A stretch of DNA of 64,000 bases from Blattabacterium sp. (Blattella germanica) str. Bge (GTDB lineage Bacteria; Bacteroidota; Bacteroidia; Flavobacteriales; Blattabacteriaceae): contig NC_013454.1 of NCBI RefSeq assembly GCF_000022605.2, forward strand, positions 372,001 through 436,000, written 5' to 3'. The translations under genes were made by a program, and so were the position numbers. This document shows positions 27,665-35,167 of this stretch, in pieces. The notes under the pieces are model-generated. The model saw nothing but the letters and a program-made list of their open reading frames with translations, was not told the origin of the DNA and ran no database searches. Within the stretch, counting starts at the first letter, position 1; each line of letters begins with the position of its first letter.

Positions 27665-28906
27665 TTATTTTCGTATTGTGATTTCTACTCGTCGTCCCTT
27701 TTTCTTATATTTTCCTCCTACCAATCCTCTAACTTCTATTCTAGAAGAATCTACTCCTTTAGAAATCAAAGCCTCAAATACTGAGTTTGCTCTTTTTAGA
27801 GATAAAGTTTTATTATAAGAAAGTTTTCCATGAGAATCTGTATATCCATCTATATAAAATTTGGAATTAGGTAGACTATTGATTATGATTTCAGCTATTT
27901 CATTCACAATTGATAAAGAACGAGGAGTTAATGCAAATTTACCCAAATCAAATAAAATAGGGCTAAAAACTACATCAGGACATCCTTGATTTTCTTTTTT
28001 TCCAAATTTTTTAGGACACTTATCTTCGTAATCCGGAACGTTATCTGAATCTGTGTCGGGACAACCTTTGAATTTTCTTAATCCAAATTGATTGGGGCAT
28101 AAATCTTCTTGATCTAAAACTCCATCTTTATCAGAATCTTTTGGATTTTGATTTTGGCAACAAATTTTTTCTTCTTCTTTTTTTTCTTTATTTTCTGAAG
28201 AATAATAAGAATGATTTTTATCTATTTCTACTATTTTTTTGTTTTCTTGATTTTTGTTATATTTTTGATTTTCTGTAATTTTTAAATTACCAAAACGAAA
28301 AATAACTCCTACATTATGTTTCCAAAAATTCAAAAAATCTCCTGATTGATATGCAAATACTTGATTATAAGTACTTTGCAGGTTAACCCCCAAATTAGAA
28401 ACGATCCAAAAATTGAAACCTAATCCACCGTCTAATACAAAAAAATTCTTCTTATTTGTTTTAAAATATTTTGTATCTGAAATTCTCAATTCTCTGTTTA
28501 CGTATCCGTTAAATTTATGATAACCTGCTCCTAATCGCAAATAGGGATCAAACTTATAATGAGGAAAAATATATAAATTCACCCCATGACTCAGTTTAAC
28601 AAAAAAACCATTCGCTATTCTCCACCTGTTATTATCGACCATTCCTAATGATGCATCTAAATATAACCCTATATGTTTTTTGATCTTGTGCTCTAATTCT
28701 ACATGAGAAATAATAGGATTAAAACTATTATTCTTTTTAAGAAAAAAACCTTTTAAAGGAGATTTTATCGGAAAATAATTTATATCGTGTGCTCCTATTC
28801 TAACAGACCATTTTTCTTTTTCTTTCGAATCTTGAGAAAAAACATGAGAGAATATAGACGAAAAAAAAGCGAATAAAGCAATAATAAAAAAATTGACGTT
28901 TTTCAT
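27665..28906 (-). CDS. OmpA-family outer membrane protein with thrombospondin type 3 repeats
   Basis: This 413-residue protein starts with a signal peptide (about residues 1-24, ending near HVFS|QDSK), followed by an OmpA-like beta-barrel (about 30-205) with many aromatic strands. A charged linker and two calcium-binding type 3 repeats follow (DSDKDGVLDQEDLCPNQFG and DTDSDNVPDYEDKCP). The C-terminal OmpA domain binds peptidoglycan (LFDLGKFALTPRSL, DGYTDSHG, LSLKRANSV, RRVEITI). The loop before RRVE is shortened compared with free-living relatives, but the diaminopimelate-contacting Asp and Arg positions appear kept. It probably anchors the outer membrane to the wall. Confidence 0.9.
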   Translation of the reverse strand: MKNVNFFIIALFAFFSSIFSHVFSQDSKEKEKWSVRIGAHDINYFPIKSPLKGFFLKKNNSFNPIISHVELEHKIKKHIGLYLDASLGMVDNNRWRIANGFFVKLSHGVNLYIFPHYKFDPYLRLGAGYHKFNGYVNRELRISDTKYFKTNKKNFFVLDGGLGFNFWIVSNLGVNLQSTYNQVFAYQSGDFLNFWKHNVGVIFRFGNLKITENQKYNKNQENKKIVEIDKNHSYYSSENKEKKEEEKICCQNQNPKDSDKDGVLDQEDLCPNQFGLRKFKGCPDTDSDNVPDYEDKCPKKFGKKENQGCPDVVFSPILFDLGKFALTPRSLSIVNEIAEIIINSLPNSKFYIDGYTDSHGKLSYNKTLSLKRANSVFEALISKGVDSSRIEVRGLVGGKYKKKGRRVEITIRK

Positions 28907-28932
28907 AAAACTATAATTTCTTTGAATCTAAA

Positions 28933-28940
28933 CAAATATA
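28933..28940 (-). promoter_or_regulatory. TATATTTG -7 box of the OmpA-like gene
   Basis: The minus strand reads TATATTTG 26 nt before the ATG. This matches the Bacteroidota TAnnTTTG consensus exactly; no well-spaced -33 box is visible. Confidence 0.55.
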
Positions 28941-28962
28941 AATATTTGATTTCAAAAATAAA

Positions 28963-29412
28963 TTAAATACAATCTTTAATTTTTAAAGATTGTTTGATTT
29001 CTCTCAAAGAATCTCTTTTTCGCAAAGATTCACGTTTATCATATGTTTTTTTTCCTTTAGCTAAAACTATTTTCATTTTTACGTATCCTTTATCGTTAAA
29101 AAATAATTCAATGGGAACGATAGTTAACCCTGTATCTTTCAATTTTTTATTGATTTTTTTTAATTCTTTTTTATTCAATAATAATTTCCTTTGTCTTCTG
29201 CTTGAATGATTCCAATTGGTTCCGAATTTGTACTCAGCTATGTACATTCCAATAGAATACAATTCTCCATTTTGCATTTGACAAAAACTATCCACAATAT
29301 TAACTTTGTTTTGTCTAACGGATTTTACTTCTGTTCCAAACAATTGGATACCAGCTACATAATATTCTAAAAAATGATATTGAAATCTAGCCTTTCTATT
29401 TAGAATACTCAT
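28963..29412 (-). CDS. smpB: SsrA-binding protein SmpB
   Basis: SmpB brings tmRNA to stalled ribosomes for trans-translation. The 149-residue protein shows NRKARFQYHFLEYYVAGIQL, GTEVKSVRQNKVNIVDSF, YIAEYKFGTNWNHSSRRQRK and the Lys/Arg-rich C-terminal tail (AKGKKTYDKRESLRKRDSLR), all typical. Length is normal. Its last codons lie inside a hairpin that looks like its own terminator. The ssrA gene is not in this window. Confidence 0.96.
   Translation of the reverse strand: MSILNRKARFQYHFLEYYVAGIQLFGTEVKSVRQNKVNIVDSFCQMQNGELYSIGMYIAEYKFGTNWNHSSRRQRKLLLNKKELKKINKKLKDTGLTIVPIELFFNDKGYVKMKIVLAKGKKTYDKRESLRKRDSLREIKQSLKIKDCI
28970..28992 (-). terminator. Terminator hairpin overlapping the 3' end of smpB
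   Basis: This is a perfect 10-bp stem, CAATCTTTAA (28970-28979) with TTAAAGATTG (28983-28992), and a 3-nt loop. Read on the minus strand it is followed by TATTTAATTTATTTTTG, which is U-rich. It lies within the last codons of smpB, upstream of the stop, and ends transcription before the OmpA-like gene. Confidence 0.6.
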
Positions 29413-29422
29413 AATTAATTGT

Positions 29423-29453
29423 TATTTTTGTAATGTAATTAATAACAAAAATA
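29423..29453. promoter_or_regulatory. Face-to-face -7 boxes for transketolase (+) and smpB (-)
   Basis: TATTTTTG on the + strand (29423-29430) and its exact inverted copy CAAAAATA (29446-29453) both fit TAnnTTTG. The first points to the transketolase gene (ATG 29485) and the second to smpB (ATG 29412). They face each other 15 nt apart, so the two start sites would lie almost at the same place. No -33 boxes are evident. Confidence 0.4.
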
Positions 29454-29484
29454 TCAAAAAAGTTTTCAAAAATTGAAATAAAAA

Positions 29485-30348
29485 ATGAATTTACATTATC
29501 TAAAGGATTTGTGTTCTCAAGTGAGAAGAGATATTCTACGCATGGTCAATGATGCAAAATCTGGTCATCCAGGTGGATCTTTGGGATGCACGGAATATTT
29601 TGTGGCTTTATATCAAGAAATAATGCATTATAACCCCAAAATTTTTACCATGGATGGAGAAGGAGAAGATCTTTTTTTTCTATCCAATGGACATATTTCT
29701 CCTGTTTATTATAGTATATTAGCTCGTTCCGGTTTTTTTCCAATCAAAGAATTATCTACTTTTAGAAAGTTAAATTCCCGTTTGCAGGGACATCCTTCTG
29801 TGCATAGAGGATTACCCGGAATACGTATTTCTTCTGGTTCTCTAGGGCAAGGAATGTCTGTGGCTGTTGGTGCAGCTTTATCAAAAAAATTAAACAAAGA
29901 ATTTCATAATATCATTTATAGTTTACATGGAGATGGAGAATTGAATGAAGGTCAGATTTGGGAATCTGTTTTATATGCAGGAGCTAGAAATATAGATAAT
30001 TATATAGCAACTATTGATTATAATGGACAACAAATAGATGGAACAACAGATGAGGTATTGCCTCTAGGCAATTTGAAAAAAAAATTTGAATCTTTCGATT
30101 GGAAAGTTTTAGAAGAATTAGAAGGAAACAATATTGAAAAAGTAATTGACGTTTTAAAAAAAGCAAAAAATGAAACAGGAAAAGGAAAACCTGTTTTAAT
30201 TATACTATATACTCAAATGGGATATGGTGTAGATTTTATGGTAGGAAATAATGCATGGCACGGAAAATATCCCAATCAAGAAGAATTAGAAAGAGCGCTC
30301 TCTCAACTTCCTAAAACTACTTTTGTAGATTATCCCTTATCTGATTAA
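29485..30348 (+). CDS. Transketolase, N-terminal (thiamine-diphosphate/PP domain) subunit
   Basis: This 287-residue half of a split transketolase works in the pentose-phosphate pathway. It holds the ThDP-binding part: KSGHPGGSLGCTEYFVALY near 25, LSNGHISPVYYS near 68, SSGSLGQGMSVAVGAALS near 115 and the metal/diphosphate motif HGDGELNEGQIWE near 149. The C-terminal half is encoded 19 nt downstream with its own ATG. Two-gene transketolases are normal in Bacteroidota and archaea, so this is not a broken gene. It supplies erythrose-4-phosphate for aroA/aroK/trp and ribose-5-phosphate for his. Confidence 0.93.
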   Translation: MNLHYLKDLCSQVRRDILRMVNDAKSGHPGGSLGCTEYFVALYQEIMHYNPKIFTMDGEGEDLFFLSNGHISPVYYSILARSGFFPIKELSTFRKLNSRLQGHPSVHRGLPGIRISSGSLGQGMSVAVGAALSKKLNKEFHNIIYSLHGDGELNEGQIWESVLYAGARNIDNYIATIDYNGQQIDGTTDEVLPLGNLKKKFESFDWKVLEELEGNNIEKVIDVLKKAKNETGKGKPVLIILYTQMGYGVDFMVGNNAWHGKYPNQEELERALSQLPKTTFVDYPLSD

Positions 30349-30367
30349 AAAAATAAAATGCAGCATT

Positions 30368-31339
30368 ATGAATATGAAACAATATGAAAATAAAGGGCTC
30401 AAAGAAACTAGAGCTGGGTTTGGTCAAGCTTTGACTTTTTTGGGAAAAAAAAATAAAAGAGTGGTAGCATTGTGTGCCGATTTGACTAGCTCTTTATTTA
30501 TGAATCAATTTTCAAAAGAATTCCCAGAAAGATTTTTTCAAATAGGAATAGCAGAAGCTAATATGATTGGAATAGCAGCTGGACTGAGTATTGGAAAATA
30601 TATTCCGTTTGCAGGTACATTTGCTAATTTTGCTACATCTCGTGTCTATGATCAGATACGTCAATCTATTGCTTATTCTTATAAAAACGTAAAAATATGT
30701 GCTTCTCATTCTGGATTAACTCTAGGAGAAGATGGAGCTACACATCAAAGTTTAGAGGATATTGGAATGATGAAAATGTTACCTGGGATGACTGTTATCA
30801 ATACATGTGACTATAATCAAACTTATGCAGCTACTTTAGCGATAGCTCATTATTTAGGCCCAGTTTATTTACGTTTTGGTCGCCCTGCTGTAGCTAATTT
30901 TACGGATGAAAATCAAATGTTTGAAATCGGAAAAGCTGTTCTTTTAACAGAAGGAAAAGATGTTACCATTGTTTGCACAGGACATTTGGTATGGGAAGCT
31001 TTAGAAGCCTCTAAAATTTTGTACAGAGAAGAAGGAATAGAATGTGAAGTAATTAACATTCATACAATCAAACCGTTGGATGAAACGTCTATTTTAAAAT
31101 CTGTAAATAAGACGAAATGTGTTCTCACTGCAGAAGAACACAATTATTGGGGAGGATTAGGGGAAAGTGTAGCTAGGATACTTACTACCAAAAAATGTTA
31201 TGTTCCTCAAAGTTTAGTAGCTGTTAATGATGTTTTTGGAGAGAGTGGAAAACCTATGGAACTTTTGAAAAAATATAACATTGATTGTAATTCTATTATA
31301 AATCGTATACAGATTTTGTTGAAAAAAAAGAAAAATTAA
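30368..31339 (+). CDS. Transketolase, C-terminal (Pyr and C-terminal domain) subunit
   Basis: This 323-residue partner of the upstream subunit carries the pyrimidine-binding domain with the catalytic Glu region (RFFQIGIAEANMIGIAAGLS near 57), FANFATSRVYDQIRQSIAYS near 86, SHSGLTLGEDGATHQSLED near 113 and the C-terminal transketolase domain (DVTIVCTGHLVWEALEA onward, ending in EEHNYWGGLGESVARIL). All blocks are intact. It is followed after one base by the TTG start of the MazG-like gene, implying one transcript. Confidence 0.93.
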   Translation: MNMKQYENKGLKETRAGFGQALTFLGKKNKRVVALCADLTSSLFMNQFSKEFPERFFQIGIAEANMIGIAAGLSIGKYIPFAGTFANFATSRVYDQIRQSIAYSYKNVKICASHSGLTLGEDGATHQSLEDIGMMKMLPGMTVINTCDYNQTYAATLAIAHYLGPVYLRFGRPAVANFTDENQMFEIGKAVLLTEGKDVTIVCTGHLVWEALEASKILYREEGIECEVINIHTIKPLDETSILKSVNKTKCVLTAEEHNYWGGLGESVARILTTKKCYVPQSLVAVNDVFGESGKPMELLKKYNIDCNSIINRIQILLKKKKN

Positions 31340-31340
31340 T

Positions 31341-31670
31341 TTGGAAATCAAAGATATACAAAAATTAGTTCATAATTGGATCGTGAACCATGGAGTGCGT
31401 TATTTTGACGTGTTAACGAATACTATTCTTTTATCAGAAGAAGTAGGTGAAGTTTCTAGAATTATTGCTAGACATTATGGGGAACAATCTAAAAAGAAAA
31501 ATTGTAAAAAAAATGAAGATCTTGGAGAAGAGTTATCAGATGTTTTGTTTGTTATAGTTTGTTTAGCTAATCAAACTGGAATCAATTTAGAAGAATCCTT
31601 TCATAAAAAATTAAAAAAAAAGGAAATCAGAGATCACACAAGACACCATGAAAATGAAAAATTAAAATAA
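31341..31670 (+). CDS. MazG-like nucleotide pyrophosphohydrolase
   Basis: This 109-residue all-alpha NTP-PPase resembles MazG/dUTPase-like house-cleaning enzymes. The metal-binding signature is ILLSEEVGEVSRIIARHYGE near residues 29-48 and EDLGEELSDVLFVIVCLANQ near 62-81, followed by Lys-rich KKLKKKEIRDHTRHHE. It starts with TTG (31341) two bases after the transketolase stop. The residues MEIKDIQKLV match the start of flavobacterial relatives, so the TTG is likely real. It probably hydrolyses non-canonical NTPs; the substrate cannot be told from sequence. Confidence 0.85.
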   Translation: MEIKDIQKLVHNWIVNHGVRYFDVLTNTILLSEEVGEVSRIIARHYGEQSKKKNCKKNEDLGEELSDVLFVIVCLANQTGINLEESFHKKLKKKEIRDHTRHHENEKLK

Positions 31671-31673
31671 AAT

Positions 31674-32929
31674 ATGTCTTCTTATATTAGGATTTATAAA
31701 AAAAAGGGAGTTTATTATCCGGTTCTGTATCTATAACAGGATCTAAAAGTGTATCTAATCGTCTTTTAATTTTGAAAGCCATTTATAAAGATGATATTCA
31801 GATTGAAAATCTTTCGAATTGTGAAGATACAGAAGTATTAAAAAAAAGTTTAACTAGTCCTTCTAATATATTAGATATTCATCATGCTGGAACGGCAATG
31901 CGTTTTTTAACTTCTTATTTTGCTATTCAAGAGGGAAAAGAAATAGTGTTAACAGGATCAGAAAGAATGAAAGAAAGGCCTATTTCTGTACTTGTAGAAG
32001 CACTAAGGGAGCTAGGATCTGAAATTTCCTATTTGGAAAAAAGAGGATATCCCCCAATAAAAATTTTGGGAAAGAAAATTTTAGGAGGAAAAATAGATAT
32101 AGATGCAAAAATTAGTAGTCAGTATATTAGTTCCTTAATGTTAATAGCCAGTCAATTTAAAATTGGACTAAAAATTCATCTAAAAGGGAATATTACGTCC
32201 ATTCCATACATAAAGATGACTTTTGATTTACTGACTTTAGCAGGAATAAAAACTTCTTGGGAAGAAGAAATTATCCATATTCATCCAAAAAGAAATAAGG
32301 GTAAAAAATACTTTCATATAGAATCAGATTGGAGTTCTGCTTCTTATTACTATTCAATGGCCGCGATATCCAAACAAAGTCACATTACTTTATCTTCGTA
32401 TAATAATGAAAGTTTACAAGGAGATAGAGAAGTTGCTTCTATATATGATAAAAATTTTGGAATAACTACTTTTTTTGATAAAAATGTAATGACATTAAAG
32501 AAAAAATTAAATTTTTGTGAAAAAAAATTCATAGAATTAAATTTAAATAAAACTCCAGATATCGCACAAACTATTGTTGTTACTTGTGCAGCTCTAGGGA
32601 TAAAATGTAGTTTAAAAGGGTTAGAAACATTAAAAATTAAAGAAACAGATAGGTTGCTAGCATTGAAAGAAGAATTATTAAAATTTGGAGTCATAACGAA
32701 CATTACAGATTCTTGTTTAGAAATCACAGACTTTTCTAGAAAAAAAATCAATTCCTTTATAAAAATAAAAACTTATCAAGATCACAGAATGGCAATGTCT
32801 TTTTCTACATTTGGATTATGTTCTTCTTTTTTACAAATAGAGGACCCAAATGTTGTAAAAAAATCATATCCTAATTTTTGGAATGATTTAAGATCTTTAG
32901 GTTTTTCAATTGATTATTATGAGGAATAA
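31674..32929 (+). CDS. aroA: 3-phosphoshikimate 1-carboxyvinyltransferase (EPSP synthase), frameshifted near the start
   Basis: AroA makes EPSP from shikimate-3-phosphate and PEP. The main frame holds HAGTAMRFLTSYFA, SSQYISSLMLIASQ, DWSSASYYYSMAA, NKTPDIAQT, KIKETDRLLALKEEL and TYQDHRMAMSF. The first usable start in that frame (TTG 31772) would lose the essential SITGSKSVSNRLLIL block, which is encoded just upstream in the same frame but has no start. An ATG at 31674, 3 nt after the MazG-like stop, reads MSSYIRIYKKK in another frame. Adding one A to the A8 run (31698-31705) joins them into about 418 residues. It converges on the NlpC/P60 gene with a 13-nt overlap. Confidence 0.92.
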
Positions 32930-33523
32930 AGAATTCTTCTTGCCATAATAAATCTATGATTCCAGTATTTTTGATATAATTGAGATATAATTACTCCATT
33001 AGATGTAGAAGCATGAATGAAAAATATATTATTGGGACTCACATGAATAACCATTCCTACATGATTTATTTTTTTAGATGTTCCTGTTGCAAAAAATAAT
33101 AGATCTCCTTTTTCTATTTGTTCTTTAGGAACAAAAAAACCTTTTTTAGCTTGATGATAAGAAATTCGTGGTAAAGATATTTTGTAAGAAGCAAAAACGT
33201 TTTTTATAAAAGCAGAACAATCAATTCCTGTTTTAGTTTTTCCTCCATATCTATATGGAGTGAACATATAGTTTTTAGCTTTTTCTATAATACATTCTGT
33301 TTTTTCTTTAAAAAACAGTTTTTGATTGATGATTTGAAAATAATTTTTTGAATTTTTATAATTGTTGCTGCATGTATTTTGCTTCTTTTTTCTAAAAGAA
33401 ATTCTTTCATATTTTTGTTCTACATTCCCATATAATGAAACAGAAAGAAAATGATAATAAAAAACTACAAGTAAAACAATTTTAGAGTTTATAATAAGGA
33501 TTGTTTTTTTTAAAGCAATTCAA
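32917..33523 (-). CDS. NlpC/P60-family cell-wall peptidase, N-terminus without a normal start
   Basis: The C-terminal NlpC/P60 domain has YRYGGKTKTGIDCSAF (catalytic Cys), NHVGMVIHV (catalytic His) and FIHAST. A start at the internal ATG 33267 would cut the domain, because KAKNYMFTPYRYGG is its usual beginning. The frame is open further upstream to 33519 and encodes a signal-like segment (LIINSKIVLLVVFYYHFLS), yet contains no ATG, GTG or TTG. Two explanations fit. Translation may begin at ATT 33519. Alternatively it begins at TTG 33523 (MNCFKK) and crosses a one-base excess in the A8 run (+ strand T8 at 33504-33511). A good promoter ends about 10 nt upstream of the TTG. The protein would hydrolyse peptide bonds in peptidoglycan. 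Confidence 0.78.
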
Positions 33524-33532
33524 ACAGACACT

Positions 33533-33566
33533 CAAATATAAACAAAATACTTGTATTAAACACAAA
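33533..33566 (-). promoter_or_regulatory. Promoter of the NlpC/P60 gene (TTTG-N22-TATATTTG)
   Basis: Minus strand: TTTG at 33566-33563 and TATATTTG at 33540-33533, separated by 22 nt, fit the Bacteroidota -33/-7 pattern. The predicted start site falls a few nt before the TTG at 33523, so the mRNA would be almost leaderless. It overlaps the divergent tRNA-Glu promoter. Confidence 0.6.
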
Positions 33567-33580
33567 AAAAATTTAATTTG
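33551..33580 (+). promoter_or_regulatory. Putative promoter of tRNA-Glu
   Basis: TTG (33551-33553) and TTAATTTG (33573-33580) are 19 nt apart. One position of the -7 box deviates from TAnnTTTG. The tRNA starts 20 nt downstream. Confidence 0.45.
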
Positions 33581-33599
33581 TGTTCTTAATTTTTTTTTT

Positions 33600-33671
33600 G
33601 GCCCATTCGTCTATTGGTTAGGACGTCAGGTTTTCATCCTGGAAAGAGGGGTTCGATTCCCCTATGGGCTA
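33600..33671 (+). tRNA. tRNA-Glu (UUC anticodon)
   Basis: This 72-nt cloverleaf has an acceptor stem GGCCCAT/ATGGGCT (with a G-U first pair), an anticodon stem TCAGG/CCTGG around the loop TTTTCAT (anticodon TTC) and a T-arm GGGG-TTCGATT-CCCC. The discriminator is A, and CCA is not encoded. rpsT follows 16 nt later on the same strand and may be co-transcribed. Confidence 0.95.
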
Positions 33672-33687
33672 CTATAATTTATGGATT

Positions 33688-33927
33688 ATGGCAAATCATT
33701 TATCTTCTTTGAAAAGAATTAGACAAAATCGTACTAAACGTTTACGTAACAAATATGTATATAAGAGTACAAAAACAGCCATAAAAAAATTATTAAAGGA
33801 AAAAAATAAGGAAAAATATTCTATTGTAATTTCTATGATAGATAAATTAGCTAAGAAAAATATTATACATGGAAATAAAGCGGCTAGATTGAAAAAACAA
33901 TTAAATAAAAAATTATTCTCTAATTGA
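33688..33927 (+). CDS. rpsT: 30S ribosomal protein S20
   Basis: This 79-residue basic protein binds 16S rRNA. MANHLSSLKRIRQNRTKRLR at the N-terminus, KTAIKKLLKEKNKEK in the middle and the late IIHGNKAARLKKQLNKKL are the S20 pattern. The frame stays open upstream into the tRNA, but the ATG at 33688 gives the canonical MANH start. Confidence 0.96.
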   Translation: MANHLSSLKRIRQNRTKRLRNKYVYKSTKTAIKKLLKEKNKEKYSIVISMIDKLAKKNIIHGNKAARLKKQLNKKLFSN

Positions 33928-33939
33928 TTATTGTATTGA

Positions 33940-34361
33940 ATGAAATATTTTTTGAAATTCCATCATGGCATAGCTTTTTTAGTAATTTCTTTTTTGATAG
34001 TGGAAATGATCTATCTTTTATGGTGCAGATATTATGGAACGCAAATAAAGGGAGAACTTTTTTTTAAAATCATATTGAATGGAACAATAGTCACTATGCT
34101 TTTTCAAATTCTTATTGGTTTATTCTTGATGAATTTCTATTTTTTTTCATTCAAAAATGAAATTAACATAATCAAGATTTTAAAACAAGAAAAAATTCGT
34201 TTGAAGTTGATAGAACATCCCATTATGATGATGATTGGATTTTTTATATTTGTCCTTTTTACAATAAATTTTTTCAAAAAAAACAAATTACTAACACGGT
34301 TTTATTTTTATTTTTTTTATCTGTATTAACCATAATGATTCGTTTCCCTTTCAAGATATGA
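33940..34361 (+). CDS. Cytochrome-b-like integral membrane protein of Bacteroidota, frameshifted near the 3' end
   Basis: This small protein has four hydrophobic segments and two conserved His sites, KFHHGIAF near the N-terminus and LIEHPIMMMIGFF near residue 93. These resemble an uncharacterised Bacteroidota membrane family sometimes labelled cytochrome B. As it stands the frame stops at 34329 after 129 residues, in the middle of the last helix. Adding one T to the T8 run at 34311-34318 extends it with LSVLTIMIRFPFKI and ends at a TGA (34359-34361) that overlaps the murI ATG by 4 nt. This is a normal operon junction and good evidence for a one-base loss. Function unknown. Confidence 0.7.
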
Positions 34362-35167
34362 AAATAAGTCCACTTTCTCCAATAGGAATATTTGATTCTG
34401 GAATTGGCGGACTGCTTATAGCTAAAGAAATCAAAATTCAGATGCCTAATGAAGATTTGATTTATTTTGGAGATACTAGAAATATGCCTTATGGAGAAAA
34501 ATCTAAAGAATTTATTATAGAAAATTCTATGAAAATAGCTTCTTTTCTTTATAAAAAAAAATGCAAAGCTTTAGTTATAGCGTGTAATTCCATTACATCC
34601 AATGCGTTAGATATTCTTTGTAAAACATTCCATAGAAAAATATTAATATTTAATGTAATAGATCCTATAGTGAAACATAAAATACTTCTTTCTTCCAAAA
34701 GAATAGGAATAATTGCTACACCTGCTACAATACGTTCAAATTTTTATACAAAAGAAATCAAAAAATATTATCATCATTTAGATATAGTTCAAATATCTAC
34801 ATCTTTATTAGCTCCAATGATTGAAAAAGGTTTTAAAATAAAAAAAAATATTATCAATAATTATTTAAATCGTTTAAAATCAATAGATACACTTTTACTT
34901 GCCTGTACTCATTATCTATTTCTTAAACAAGAAATAGATAATTTTTATCATGGAAAAGTTCGTTTAATTGATATACAAAAAATAGTAGTACAAGAAATAA
35001 AAAAAACATTAAATGATGATAAATTATTGTGTAATCATCCAACCTGGAATAGAAAATTCCCTATTTTTTATACATCTAGTTTGATCCCTACTTTTTTTGA
35101 GAAACAAGTTAGAATTCTTTTTGGAAAAAAAGTATTTATTAAAACACACGTTTTTAATTTTTCCTAA
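34358..35167 (+). CDS. murI: Glutamate racemase
   Basis: MurI makes D-glutamate for MurD. The 269-residue protein has IGIFDSGIGGLLIAKEI near residue 9, YFGDTRNMPYGEKS near 36, the first catalytic Cys in VIACNSITSNA (about 76) and the second in LLLACTHYLFL (about 184). All active-site blocks are present. It starts within the ATGA junction of the membrane-protein gene and overlaps convergent malic-enzyme DNA by 14 nt. Confidence 0.95.
   Translation: MKISPLSPIGIFDSGIGGLLIAKEIKIQMPNEDLIYFGDTRNMPYGEKSKEFIIENSMKIASFLYKKKCKALVIACNSITSNALDILCKTFHRKILIFNVIDPIVKHKILLSSKRIGIIATPATIRSNFYTKEIKKYYHHLDIVQISTSLLAPMIEKGFKIKKNIINNYLNRLKSIDTLLLACTHYLFLKQEIDNFYHGKVRLIDIQKIVVQEIKKTLNDDKLLCNHPTWNRKFPIFYTSSLIPTFFEKQVRILFGKKVFIKTHVFNFS

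Noticed and set aside
29485-31339. Transketolase split into two genes, considered as a frameshift
   Set aside because: Each half has its own ATG, the gap holds 19 nt and a stop, and Bacteroidota normally encode transketolase as two subunits.
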